Source: Bacteroidetes bacterium UBA6183
GTDB taxonomy: Bacteria > Bacteroidota > Bacteroidia > UKL13-3
NCBI GenBank assembly: GCA_002422865.1
Contig: DITN01000100.1
Location: 1-7,881, forward strand
Direction: 5' to 3'
DNA: 7,881 nt
The stretch's first letter is position 1. Every line of letters starts with the position of its first letter. Both the position numbers and the translations under genes were made by a program. The notes beneath the pieces are model-generated. The model had not been told where the DNA came from. It searched no databases and saw only the letters and a list, made by a program, of their open reading frames with translations. This document shows positions 1 to 6,482 of the stretch, piece after piece.

Positions 1-389
1 TTGCTGATGATACCGGACTTGAAGTAGAAGCTTTAAATGGTGAACCAGGAGTTTATAGCGCCCGATATGCTGGTCCGGCCAAAAATGATAATGCCAATAT
101 GGATTTACTTTTGCAAAAATTGACCAATCAACCCAATAGAAACGCCCGCTTTGTAACGTGCATTTGTTTGTTTTGGATGGACGAAATGTACGTGTTTGAA
201 GGAGAGCTGAAGGGTACCATTATTGATGCCAAAATTGGAAGCAATGGTTTTGGATACGATCCAATATTTATGCCCGATGGATACGATATTACTTTAGCCC
301 AAATGGATATGTTTACCAAAAATCAGATTAGCCATAGGGGAAAGGCTTTTAAAAAAATGGCCGAATTTTTAGTTGAAAATCGACTTTAA
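1..389 (+). CDS. rdgB: RdgB/HAM1 family non-canonical purine NTP pyrophosphatase (3' part, 5' end outside the window)
   Basis: The reading frame is open from base 3 and encodes the last 128 residues, ending in TAA at 387-389. The family hydrolyses dITP, XTP and similar deaminated purine nucleotides to monophosphates, which keeps them out of DNA and RNA; the enzyme is cytosolic. The visible part begins with ADDTGLEVEAL, the conserved segment holding the catalytic acidic residues, followed by GEPGVYSARYAG. The C-terminal half has the family signatures GFGYDPIF and, near the end, ISHRGKAF, which contacts the base and phosphates. Family members are usually about 190-200 residues, so roughly 60-65 N-terminal residues (including the SxNxxK-type nucleotide motif) lie before the window. 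An internal ATG at 99 is not the start, because conserved sequence precedes it. The gene converges on the next one and overlaps it by four bases. Confidence 0.95.
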   Translation, partial: ADDTGLEVEALNGEPGVYSARYAGPAKNDNANMDLLLQKLTNQPNRNARFVTCICLFWMDEMYVFEGELKGTIIDAKIGSNGFGYDPIFMPDGYDITLAQMDMFTKNQISHRGKAFKKMAEFLVENRL

Positions 390-1507
390 TTAACGTGTTC
401 CTTTGATTTTACAGGATTAACCAATTCTTCTGGAATTAACGGACCATTTTCAACTTCTAAGTCCTGGAGTTTGTGGTTAAACATATATACTGGTATTTGG
501 GCTAGGATAAGTGCTAGCGAGCCAACTATAAGCAGTATAATAGTGGTTGTACTATCTTGAATTAAAAAGGCAATCAATACAAATACCACATTGGCCAAGT
601 ACATAATCATAGAAACTTCCTTGTGGCCTAACCCTATTTTTATTAAGGAATGATGAATATGGTTTTTATCTGCAGTAAAGGGCGACTGCTTCTTTAATAC
701 GCGCAGTACAAATACCCTTAACGTATCAAATAACGGGACAATTAATATAGCAACAGCAATACCAGGTGCCGATTTTATTTTATAGACGTTAACAGCTTCG
801 GGTGCATTAAACTGTATAAATTTGATGGCAAAGATTGAAAGTAAAAAACCAATGCACAATGAACCTGCGTCTCCCATAAAAATTTTTGCCGGATTAAAAT
901 TAAAAATTAAAAATCCTAATAATGCACCTGCTAATCCAAAAGCTAAAATACTCCAACCTATTTGGTCTATATAATTAAACCATAAGCCAAATGTAACCGA
1001 GGTTATAAAGCCTATACCTCCTGCCAAGCCATCAACACCATCAATTAAGTTAAATGAGTTGGTAACAACAATAATGGTAAATACAGTTAATGCGTAACTA
1101 GCCCAAATCGGAATAGATTCTATACCAAATAAACCGTAAAAATTATTAATTAAAATACCTTCTCCCGCAACGGTAATGACAGTTGCAATTACCTGTGCAG
1201 CAAGTTTTTTATAAGGAGATAAAACAACAATGTCATCTTTTAACCCTGAGAAAAATAAAATAATAACTGCGGCTTGTAAATATTGTAAACGGGTATCCAT
1301 GCCTTGCGAAATACCCCATAAGCTGACGGCAATAGAAAAACCGGCAACAATAGCAAGCCCACCTAAACGTGGTATTTTGTTGGTGTGAAGTTTCCTGAAG
1401 TCAGGTTTATCATATAACCCCTTAAGCTTGGCAACTGTAATGATGGATGGAATACCAAATATTACTACAAGCAGGGAGGTTAAGAATGCTAATATTATAT
1501 TTTGCAT
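386..1507 (-). CDS. wecA: WecA/TagO/MraY-family polyprenyl-phosphate sugar-1-phosphate transferase
   Basis: This 373-aa multi-pass membrane protein belongs to the family that moves an N-acetylhexosamine-1-phosphate (or MurNAc-pentapeptide phosphate) from a UDP-sugar to undecaprenyl phosphate on the inner face of the cytoplasmic membrane. That is the first lipid-linked step of surface polysaccharide or peptidoglycan synthesis. Visible motifs are RKLHTNKIPRLGG (38-50), the Mg-binding DD pair (91-92), NSFNLIDGVDGLAGG (150-164), FNPAKIFMGDAGS (204-216), PLFDTLRV (258-265) and HIHH (283-286). The HIHH motif and the absence of MraY-specific sequence favour the WecA/TagO branch over MraY; the actual sugar cannot be read from sequence. 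About ten or eleven hydrophobic segments are spread through the chain. The ATG at 1507 begins directly in the first membrane segment. pdxH lies upstream on the same strand with a 106-base gap, so cotranscription is possible. I see no convincing -7 element in that gap. Confidence 0.92.
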   Translation of the reverse strand: MQNIILAFLTSLLVVIFGIPSIITVAKLKGLYDKPDFRKLHTNKIPRLGGLAIVAGFSIAVSLWGISQGMDTRLQYLQAAVIILFFSGLKDDIVVLSPYKKLAAQVIATVITVAGEGILINNFYGLFGIESIPIWASYALTVFTIIVVTNSFNLIDGVDGLAGGIGFITSVTFGLWFNYIDQIGWSILAFGLAGALLGFLIFNFNPAKIFMGDAGSLCIGFLLSIFAIKFIQFNAPEAVNVYKIKSAPGIAVAILIVPLFDTLRVFVLRVLKKQSPFTADKNHIHHSLIKIGLGHKEVSMIMYLANVVFVLIAFLIQDSTTTIILLIVGSLALILAQIPVYMFNHKLQDLEVENGPLIPEELVNPVKSKEHVN

Positions 1508-1613
1508 GAATTGTTTAACGAATAGATTTAATAGTTATTATACTCTGGCAATTTAATGTAAAAATAGTTAAATCACTAAAGTGGATGTAATTTAACAATT
1601 TTTAATCTGAATA

Positions 1614-2267
1614 TTAAGGCGCCAAACGGTTGTGCTTCCAGCCATTATCAAACTTTGTAAACTCAAACCTATCGTGTAAACGGCTGCTGCGGCCTTGCCA
1701 AAATTCAATTAAGGTAGGTTCAACCACAAAACCGCCCCAATGTTCAGGCCTTTCAGGCTCTTTTTCATGTAATTCGCTTTCTACCACACTATAATTTTGT
1801 TCTAAAACATGTCGGCCGGCAATTATCTGACTTTGTGGCGAGGCTATGGCTCCAATTTGGCTGCCTAGTGGACGAGAGTAAAAATATTCGTCATTTTCTT
1901 GCTTCGATAATTTGCTCACTTTCCCTTCAATACGCACTTGGCGTTGCAATTCAAGCCAACAAAAAACCAATGCCACATTTGGGTTTTGTATAAGTTGTTG
2001 CCCTTTGTGACTATTATAGTTGGTGAAAAAACTAAAGCCCAACTCACTATACCCTTTTAATAGAACAACGCGTGCACTTGGTGTATTATCAGGCTTTACG
2101 GTGGCTATGGTCATGGCATTGGGTTCGTTTACATTGGCTTCTAAAGCCTCTTTAAACCAAACCGAAAACTGTTTTATAGGGTCAGATAAAACATGTGTCT
2201 CGTCAAACTCTTTTAAACTATAATCAACCCTTAATGCTGAAATCTTTTTATTGGTTAGTTCATTCAT
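1614..2267 (-). CDS. pdxH: pyridoxamine/pyridoxine 5'-phosphate oxidase
   Basis: PdxH is a cytosolic FMN-dependent homodimer that oxidises pyridoxamine or pyridoxine 5'-phosphate with O2 to pyridoxal 5'-phosphate, the final step of vitamin B6 synthesis and salvage. The 217-aa product matches the usual length (about 215-220). Visible signatures are AMTIATV (51-57), the FMN-binding ARVVLLKG (65-72), FFTNYNSHKGQQL (80-92), RQVRIEGKV (109-117), YSRPLGSQIGAIAS (130-143), EHWGGF (175-180), IEFWQGRSSRLHDR (187-200) and the terminal RLAP. I chose the ATG at 2267; a TTG two codons further out (2273) is in frame but less likely. The product makes PLP, the cofactor of the aminotransferase at 3898-5088, but nothing suggests they are coregulated. 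A perfect -7 element lies about 70 bases upstream. Confidence 0.97.
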   Translation of the reverse strand: MNELTNKKISALRVDYSLKEFDETHVLSDPIKQFSVWFKEALEANVNEPNAMTIATVKPDNTPSARVVLLKGYSELGFSFFTNYNSHKGQQLIQNPNVALVFCWLELQRQVRIEGKVSKLSKQENDEYFYSRPLGSQIGAIASPQSQIIAGRHVLEQNYSVVESELHEKEPERPEHWGGFVVEPTLIEFWQGRSSRLHDRFEFTKFDNGWKHNRLAP

Positions 2268-2338
2268 TACCAACTAAATTAACTTGATGTTTAAAAAATA
2301 TAAATAACTAAACGAATTAATTTCGCATAATTACCATG

Positions 2339-2346
2339 CAAAAGTA
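2339..2346 (-). promoter_or_regulatory. Bacteroidota-type -7 element for pdxH (TACTTTTG)
   Basis: On the minus strand this reads TACTTTTG followed by CAT, a perfect match to the TAnnTTTG element of the Bacteroidota primary sigma factor. It would give pdxH a leader of roughly 65 bases. No TTTG-like -33 element sits at the usual 17-21 base spacing, which lowers confidence. It overlaps the left arm of an inverted repeat whose right arm overlaps the opposite-strand promoter candidate. Confidence 0.45.
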
Positions 2347-2349
2347 ATA

Positions 2350-2377
2350 TTTGATGCAACTCTTTGGTATGATTTTG
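2350..2377 (+). promoter_or_regulatory. candidate promoter for the YqgE gene (TTTG, 16-base spacer, TGATTTTG)
   Basis: A TTTG at 2350-2353 is followed after 16 bases by TGATTTTG (2370-2377), one mismatch from TAnnTTTG. Transcription would begin near 2384, about 20 bases before the TTG start at 2405. The downstream GCAT context is the same as at the pdxH element on the other strand. Confidence 0.35.
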
Positions 2378-2404
2378 CATATATATATTTAAAAAGTAAA
2401 CGTT

Positions 2405-2983
2405 TTGAAGATAAAGCAAGTAAAAAAAGTGTTTCAAAATCCTACCCGTGGTAGTTTGTTGGTGAGCGAACCTTTTTTAGAGGATCTTAACTTCAGACGC
2501 TCGGTGGTTTTAATAGCCGAACATACCGATTTTGGAGCCATAGGATTTATACTGAACAAACCCTTAGATATGTTAACGGGTGAAATTGTGCCGGATTTAT
2601 TGCAGTACGAGTTTCCCGTATTTTATGGTGGCCCATTGGAACCTAACTCGCTGCATTTTATTCATAAACACGGAGATGATATCCCTGGCAGTATGGAAAT
2701 ATTACCCGACATATACTGGGGCGGTGATATCAGTTACATTAGCGACTTGATTGAAACTGGAAGAGCGGAGGTTAATGATTTTAGATTTTTCTTGGGATAT
2801 AGTGGATGGGAACCCAATCAAATAAATGAAGAGATAGAAGAAAAGGCTTGGTGGGTTGCAGTTGCCGATGAGCAAATAATTTTTGATGACGACATGGAAA
2901 ACATGTGGGGCAATGTAGTTAAACTATTAGGTGAAGACTTCGCACACATGGCCAATTCACCTGAAGACTTATCATGGAATTAA
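2405..2983 (+). CDS. YqgE/AlgH family protein (UPF0301)
   Basis: This 192-aa cytosolic protein belongs to the YqgE/AlgH (DUF179, UPF0301) family. The family is widespread; AlgH in Pseudomonas was linked genetically to alginate control, but no biochemical role is settled. Conserved segments are GSLLVSEPFLEDLNFRRSVV (16-35), GAIGFILNKPL (44-54), VFYGGPLEPNSLHFIH (72-87), the FRFFLGYSGWEPNQ stretch (126-139), AWWV (148-151) and the C-terminal LGEDFAHMANSPEDLSWN, close to the family's DFALLANxPEDPSLN ending. The start is a TTG at 2405. An in-frame stop lies at 2390-2392, and the first in-frame ATG (residue 56) falls after conserved sequence, so the start must be non-ATG: TTG 2405, or less likely GTG 2429. 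It is divergent from pdxH and followed by a strong terminator, so it is probably monocistronic. Confidence 0.93.
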   Translation: MKIKQVKKVFQNPTRGSLLVSEPFLEDLNFRRSVVLIAEHTDFGAIGFILNKPLDMLTGEIVPDLLQYEFPVFYGGPLEPNSLHFIHKHGDDIPGSMEILPDIYWGGDISYISDLIETGRAEVNDFRFFLGYSGWEPNQINEEIEEKAWWVAVADEQIIFDDDMENMWGNVVKLLGEDFAHMANSPEDLSWN

Positions 2984-2987
2984 GCAT

Positions 2988-3028
2988 AAAAAATCCCCGT
3001 TGGTTAATAAACTAACGGGGATTTTTTT
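2988..3028. terminator. bidirectional rho-independent terminator
   Basis: The left arm AATCCCCGTTGGTT and right arm AACTAACGGGGATT pair around a 4-base AATA loop with one G-U wobble. The stem is flanked by A6 (2988-2993) on the left and T7 (3022-3028) on the right, so a U tract is transcribed in either direction. It lies 4 bases after the yqgE stop and 15 bases after the stop of the opposing lipoprotein gene, and so serves both. Confidence 0.93.
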
Positions 3029-3043
3029 CAAAGTATTATTTCA

Positions 3044-3841
3044 TTAACGATAAACAACAATGGAACGATTCCCAATTTTAACTGTGTAACTATTATCGCA
3101 TGTGCCCGATCCGTAATTGATGGTGCGGGTTAATTTGTTTTGTGGTTTAACTTCTACCTCACCGGCTGTAATGCGGTATTGACAGCTAAAATCAATTTGT
3201 AATGGTTGTAAAATGTTTACGGTAAACGAAACATTGTTTGCACTCACCCCATTGGCCGTTCCTGTAATTTGATACATATCGTCATTAAAAGCTTTGGTCC
3301 CTTCTCCTTCAATCCATTCGCGGTTTCGGGTTGATGTCCATGTGCGTACTTTACCATCAACAGTGGTTAGTTTTGCGTTGCTTACCTCAATGGTGTAATA
3401 TAAATGTCCATTGGCTTTTCGGCCATTGTTTGTGATGGTTTTTAAACCTTCTAGTTTGTTACCGTTTTGGTAAAACGAATCGGGTGTTATGGTAATCACA
3501 GTTCCTGTTTCGCGGTATTTACCTGTGTATGTTACGCGTATTTTTCCTGCTCTTAATTTTCCATCCGCACACAAGGTTCCTGCTCCGTAATTAATAATCA
3601 TTACTCTTGGTGATGATGTACTATCAATGGTAATTGTTGGTCCGGACTTGCCCAAATTATTTTCATTGGCAGCCCAATCTACTTCTTTAATGGCATCGTT
3701 AATGTTTGCATCCATCAAATAGCTATCTGTAGACGATTGTGTTTCCAAGTCATTTGCTTCATCATCATTTTTGCGGCACGATGTAGTAACCAATGCCACT
3801 ACAAGTAAAAATGAAATACTTACTAATGTCAAATTTTTCAT
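3044..3841 (-). CDS. uncharacterised lipoprotein with a duplicated INYGxGT-C motif
   Basis: The 265-aa product starts at the ATG at 3841; a longer in-frame reading to 3886 would place 15 charged residues before the signal peptide. Residues 1-22 form a lipoprotein signal: MKN, a hydrophobic core (LVSISFLLVVALV), then TTSC with Cys22 as the lipidation site. A polar, acidic linker (RKNDDEANDLETQSSTDS) follows, so the protein is probably anchored in the outer or inner membrane facing the periplasm or surface. The body looks beta-rich. INYGAGTLCADG (83-94) with KIRVTYTGKY (100-109) is echoed near the C terminus by INYGSGTCDN (241-250) with VKIGNRSIVVY (254-264), indicating an internal duplication. 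The central part holds GTVITITPDSFYQNGNKLEG and TSTRNREW. I recall similar lipoproteins in many Bacteroidota but know of no function. The gene follows the aminotransferase after 56 bases on the same strand and ends at the bidirectional terminator. Confidence 0.85.
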   Translation of the reverse strand: MKNLTLVSISFLLVVALVTTSCRKNDDEANDLETQSSTDSYLMDANINDAIKEVDWAANENNLGKSGPTITIDSTSSPRVMIINYGAGTLCADGKLRAGKIRVTYTGKYRETGTVITITPDSFYQNGNKLEGLKTITNNGRKANGHLYYTIEVSNAKLTTVDGKVRTWTSTRNREWIEGEGTKAFNDDMYQITGTANGVSANNVSFTVNILQPLQIDFSCQYRITAGEVEVKPQNKLTRTINYGSGTCDNSYTVKIGNRSIVVYR

Positions 3842-3897
3842 GGTAGTTAGTTTGTGTTTGCGAGTTTTGATGAGGTAAGTAACCAAAGGTTTAATCC

Positions 3898-5088
3898 TTA
3901 TCCAAACTTATTTAAATTTTTAATGATGATTTCACATGCAATGCTTATTTCTTGCTGTGTAATTATGAGTGGTGGTGCTATACGCATGCTGTTAGATGCA
4001 AATAAAAACCAATCGGTAATTAATCCATCTGCTATACAACCATCAATTACTTTTTTATTAAACTCAAAGCTCTCTAAAACTAAAGCCAACATTAAACCTT
4101 TGCCGTTTATTTTTTTTATAGCCGGATGAACCAACAGCGAACGGAACAATTGTTCTTTTTCGGCTACTTCACTTATCCAACTATGTGTGGTTAATTCCTC
4201 TATGCCTGCAAATGCACCGGCACATATTACGGGATGTCCGCCAAAAGTGGTAATATGACCCAGTATGGGATTTTCTGCTAAAGTCATCATCATGTTATGC
4301 GATGCCACAAATGCACCCATAGGCATACCTGCACCTAATGCTTTGCCAAGCAACAAAATATCGGGCACCACACCGCTGTGTTCAAACGCAAACATTTTTC
4401 CGGTTCGGCCCATGCCGGTTTGTATCTCGTCAAAAATAAGCAACACACAATGCTCATTGCATTTAGCGCGCAGGGCTTTTAAAAAGTTTTCGTCAGTTGG
4501 TAAATATCCAGCTTCGCCACGCACCACTTCTATAATAACACAAGCTGTTTTATGGGTTATGTTTTCTAAATCTTCTAAATTTCCGTTCGTTAAAAAACGT
4601 ACATCAGGTAACAGCGGACGAAACGCATTTTTGTATTCTTCCTCACTATTTAAACTTAACGCAGCATGTGTACTGCCATGATAAGCCTGTTTAAACGCAA
4701 TAATCTCGCTGCGTTTGGTTACCCGTTTTGCAAGTTTTAATGCACCGTCAGTAGCCTCGGCACCAGAGTTTACAAAGTATACACTGTTTAAAGTATCGGG
4801 TAGGAGCGAGGTTAATTTTTGCGCCAGTTGCACTTGCGGTGCTTGCACATATTCGCCATACACCATAAGGTGCATGTATTTATCAATTTGGTTTTTTAAG
4901 GCTTGATTTACGTGTGTATTTCCGTGCCCCAAACTACTTACACTAATGCCCGATATTAAATCAATAAAGGGTTTATTGTTTTTATCGTACAGGTAAATTC
5001 CTTCGGCACGTTCAAACTCAAGCAACAACGGAAAACGTGTGGTTTGTGCCTGATGCTGTAAAAATAGTTCTCGGTTACTGATGTGCAT
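3898..5088 (-). CDS. class III PLP-dependent aminotransferase (acetylornithine/ornithine/GABA-type)
   Basis: This 396-aa cytosolic fold-type I aminotransferase carries the full class III set: LYDKNNKPFIDLISGISVSSLG (33-54), NSGAEATDGALKLA (107-120) for the PLP phosphate, AYHGST (135-140), EVVRGEAGY (187-195), IFDEIQTGMGRTG (218-230) with the Asp that pairs with the pyridine nitrogen, LLGKALGAGMPMGAF (246-260) with Lys249 as the Schiff-base lysine, TTFGGHP (280-286) and MRIAPPL (368-374), where the Arg probably binds substrate carboxylate. The usual EPVQGEGG motif reads EVVRGEAG here. ArgD, RocD and GABA aminotransferase families overlap, and no arginine genes lie nearby, so the substrate is open. 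I chose the ATG at 5088: the longer reading to 5202 would run through the divergent promoter region and the small ORF opposite, and the added 38 residues do not resemble the family. Confidence 0.93.
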   Translation of the reverse strand: MHISNRELFLQHQAQTTRFPLLLEFERAEGIYLYDKNNKPFIDLISGISVSSLGHGNTHVNQALKNQIDKYMHLMVYGEYVQAPQVQLAQKLTSLLPDTLNSVYFVNSGAEATDGALKLAKRVTKRSEIIAFKQAYHGSTHAALSLNSEEEYKNAFRPLLPDVRFLTNGNLEDLENITHKTACVIIEVVRGEAGYLPTDENFLKALRAKCNEHCVLLIFDEIQTGMGRTGKMFAFEHSGVVPDILLLGKALGAGMPMGAFVASHNMMMTLAENPILGHITTFGGHPVICAGAFAGIEELTTHSWISEVAEKEQLFRSLLVHPAIKKINGKGLMLALVLESFEFNKKVIDGCIADGLITDWFLFASNSMRIAPPLIITQQEISIACEIIIKNLNKFG

Positions 5089-5092
5089 GATA

Positions 5093-5100
5093 CAAATATG
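5093..5100 (-). promoter_or_regulatory. candidate -7 element for the aminotransferase (CATATTTG)
   Basis: On the minus strand CATATTTG differs from TAnnTTTG only at the first base and lies 4 bases before the ATG at 5088. Transcription would begin at or very near the start codon, giving a leaderless or nearly leaderless mRNA. No clear -33 element is seen. Confidence 0.3.
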
Positions 5101-5134
5101 CGGTAATATTCTAATTTTAGCTAAATTCGTAATC

Positions 5135-5281
5135 GTGCAAAAAACAACTAAACGCATATTAACAACCGAAGAAGAACGACTAGAAAAACGTTTGGCTACC
5201 ACACCTACCGAACGTTTTAGGTTAATGAGTAATTTGTTTAAGTTGAACCAGAAATTAAAGCGAGCTAATCAACCAAAATAG
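5135..5281 (+). CDS. small basic protein, 48 aa, GTG start (putative)
   Basis: The frame is open from an upstream ATG at 5081, but that reading would start inside the aminotransferase gene and cover the divergent promoter gap. Its hydrophobic N-terminal stretch is probably translated promoter DNA. A GTG at 5135 gives 48 residues: a basic start (KTTKR), an acidic-basic helix (TTEEERLEKRL), then TPTERFRLMSNLFKLNQKLKR. The T-P-x-E-R-hydrophobic helix followed by a basic helix recalls short Bacteroidota proteins of unknown function whose genes sit beside larger ones, but I cannot name a family. A TAAATTCG sequence (5122-5129, one mismatch from TAnnTTTG) lies just before the GTG, so the message may be leaderless. 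The gene ends 50 bases before the helicase on the same strand. No function is assigned, and it may not be expressed. Confidence 0.5.
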   Translation: MQKTTKRILTTEEERLEKRLATTPTERFRLMSNLFKLNQKLKRANQPK

Positions 5282-5300
5282 CTAAACCCATAAGTTCAAC

Positions 5301-5308
5301 TATCTTTG
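5301..5308 (+). promoter_or_regulatory. -7 element for the DEAD-box helicase (TATCTTTG)
   Basis: TATCTTTG, followed by C, is a perfect TAnnTTTG match. It lies 23 bases before the helicase ATG and would give a leader of about 18 bases. A -33 TTTG is not evident at the expected spacing, where the end of the preceding small ORF lies. Confidence 0.5.
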
Positions 5309-5331
5309 CTGCTCAACTCTATTTTTATTAT

Positions 5332-6468
5332 ATGTCGTTTGCAGCGCTTGGTTTAAACCGCGATTTACTTTACGCTTTAGAAAAACAATTTTATACCACC
5401 CCATATCCCATACAATCTGAAGCCATACCTGTAATTTTAGCCGGTAAAGATGTGTTGGGTATTGCGCAAACAGGCTCGGGCAAAACCGCAAGTTATGTAT
5501 TACCCACGTTGCAATTATTACAAAGTAAACCACTGGCTCAAAACAGGTACATCAATACATTAGTTTTAGTACCTACACGCGAGTTAGCCATACAAGTACA
5601 AAAAGTATATAAATCATTTAGCGATAGGTTAGAGCAACCCATTAAAACATTAGCTGTATATGGTGGTGCCTCTATCAACCCGCAAATGATGGACATGAAT
5701 AAGGTGGAAGTTTTAGTAGCTACACCCGGACGTTTATTGGAGTTGGTGGAGAAAAATGCTGTTTTTTTAAGTGGGGTTGATGTGTTGGTACTTGATGAAG
5801 CTGATAAAATGTTGAACCTTGGGTTTAAAGAGGAGATGACTAAGGTATTGAGTTTATTGCCAACCAAACGTCAAAACTTACTTTTTTCGGCCACTTTAAG
5901 TACTGATTTAAGCAGCATAAAAGACGTGTTGTTAAATAACCCTGTTACCGTTGAAATTGAAGTAGAAACCGACAACATTGACCTGATTACGCAAGTGGCT
6001 TATGCGGTAGAAGACGAACGTAAAGGACCGTTGTTGCGTTATTTAATTAAGCAAGAAAACATGGAACAAGTGTTGGTGTTCACTTCATCTGTGCACAAGG
6101 CCGATACCGTAACCGATAAATTAAATGCCAACGGAATAAAAGCAGTGGCCATGCACAGCAAAAAAAGTCAAGGGGCACGTGAGCAAGCGTTGTTAAAATT
6201 TAAAAATGGTGGGGTGCAAGTTTTAGTAGCAACAGATTTAATGGGACGTGGAATTGATATTCCGTTTTTACCATATGTCATCAATTACGAATTACCACGC
6301 TCGCCTAAAGATTACATACACCGTATAGGGCGCACGGGTAGGGCACAGCAGGCTGGTACTGCCATAAGTTTAGTAACAGCCGAAGATGCTCATCACTTTA
6401 GTGTAATACAAAAGAAAATGAAAAAACGCGTGGAGTTATTGGATAGTGATGGGTTGAAATTGTTTTAA
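5332..6468 (+). CDS. DEAD-box ATP-dependent RNA helicase (RhlE/CsdA-like core)
   Basis: This 378-aa cytosolic enzyme would use ATP to unwind short RNA duplexes in ribosome assembly, mRNA decay or cold adaptation. All core motifs are present in order: Q motif with upstream aromatic (F3, PYPIQ 24-28), I AQTGSGKT (45-52), Ia PTRELA (81-86), GG (111-112), Ib TPGR (131-134), II DEAD (155-158), III SAT (186-188), IV VLVF (247-250), V TDLMGRGID (301-309) and VI HRIGRTGRA (330-338). The protein is essentially two RecA domains. Only 40 residues follow motif VI, with a short basic patch (KKKMKKR-like) but no long Arg/Gly or RNA-binding tail as in many RhlE or CsdA proteins. The ATG at 5332 fits the family start (MSFAALGL). 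Arginine codons are mainly CGN. The gene converges on its right-hand neighbour with only 14 bases between stops and no evident terminator. Confidence 0.95.
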   Translation: MSFAALGLNRDLLYALEKQFYTTPYPIQSEAIPVILAGKDVLGIAQTGSGKTASYVLPTLQLLQSKPLAQNRYINTLVLVPTRELAIQVQKVYKSFSDRLEQPIKTLAVYGGASINPQMMDMNKVEVLVATPGRLLELVEKNAVFLSGVDVLVLDEADKMLNLGFKEEMTKVLSLLPTKRQNLLFSATLSTDLSSIKDVLLNNPVTVEIEVETDNIDLITQVAYAVEDERKGPLLRYLIKQENMEQVLVFTSSVHKADTVTDKLNANGIKAVAMHSKKSQGAREQALLKFKNGGVQVLVATDLMGRGIDIPFLPYVINYELPRSPKDYIHRIGRTGRAQQAGTAISLVTAEDAHHFSVIQKKMKKRVELLDSDGLKLF

Positions 6469-6482
6469 TCACAGTTGTTCCA

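Noticed and set aside
1536..1566. TATAAT with an upstream TTTACA on minus before the WecA-like gene
   Set aside because: The spacing is only 14 bases, and the E. coli-type -35/-10 pattern is not what Bacteroidota primary sigma factors recognise.
1509..1600. AATTGTT (1509-1515) and AACAATT (1594-1600) inverted repeat in the wecA-pdxH gap
   Set aside because: Seven A/T-rich bases separated by 78 bases are easily explained by composition, and no promoter or terminator function fits.
3884..3891. AACCTTTG on minus ahead of the lipoprotein gene as a -7 element
   Set aside because: The first base mismatches the consensus and the nearest TTTG is only about 11 bases upstream; the gene may instead be read through from the aminotransferase.
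5089..5202. Longer aminotransferase start at 5202
   Set aside because: The extra 38 residues are translated from the divergent promoter region and the antisense of the small ORF, and lack family resemblance.
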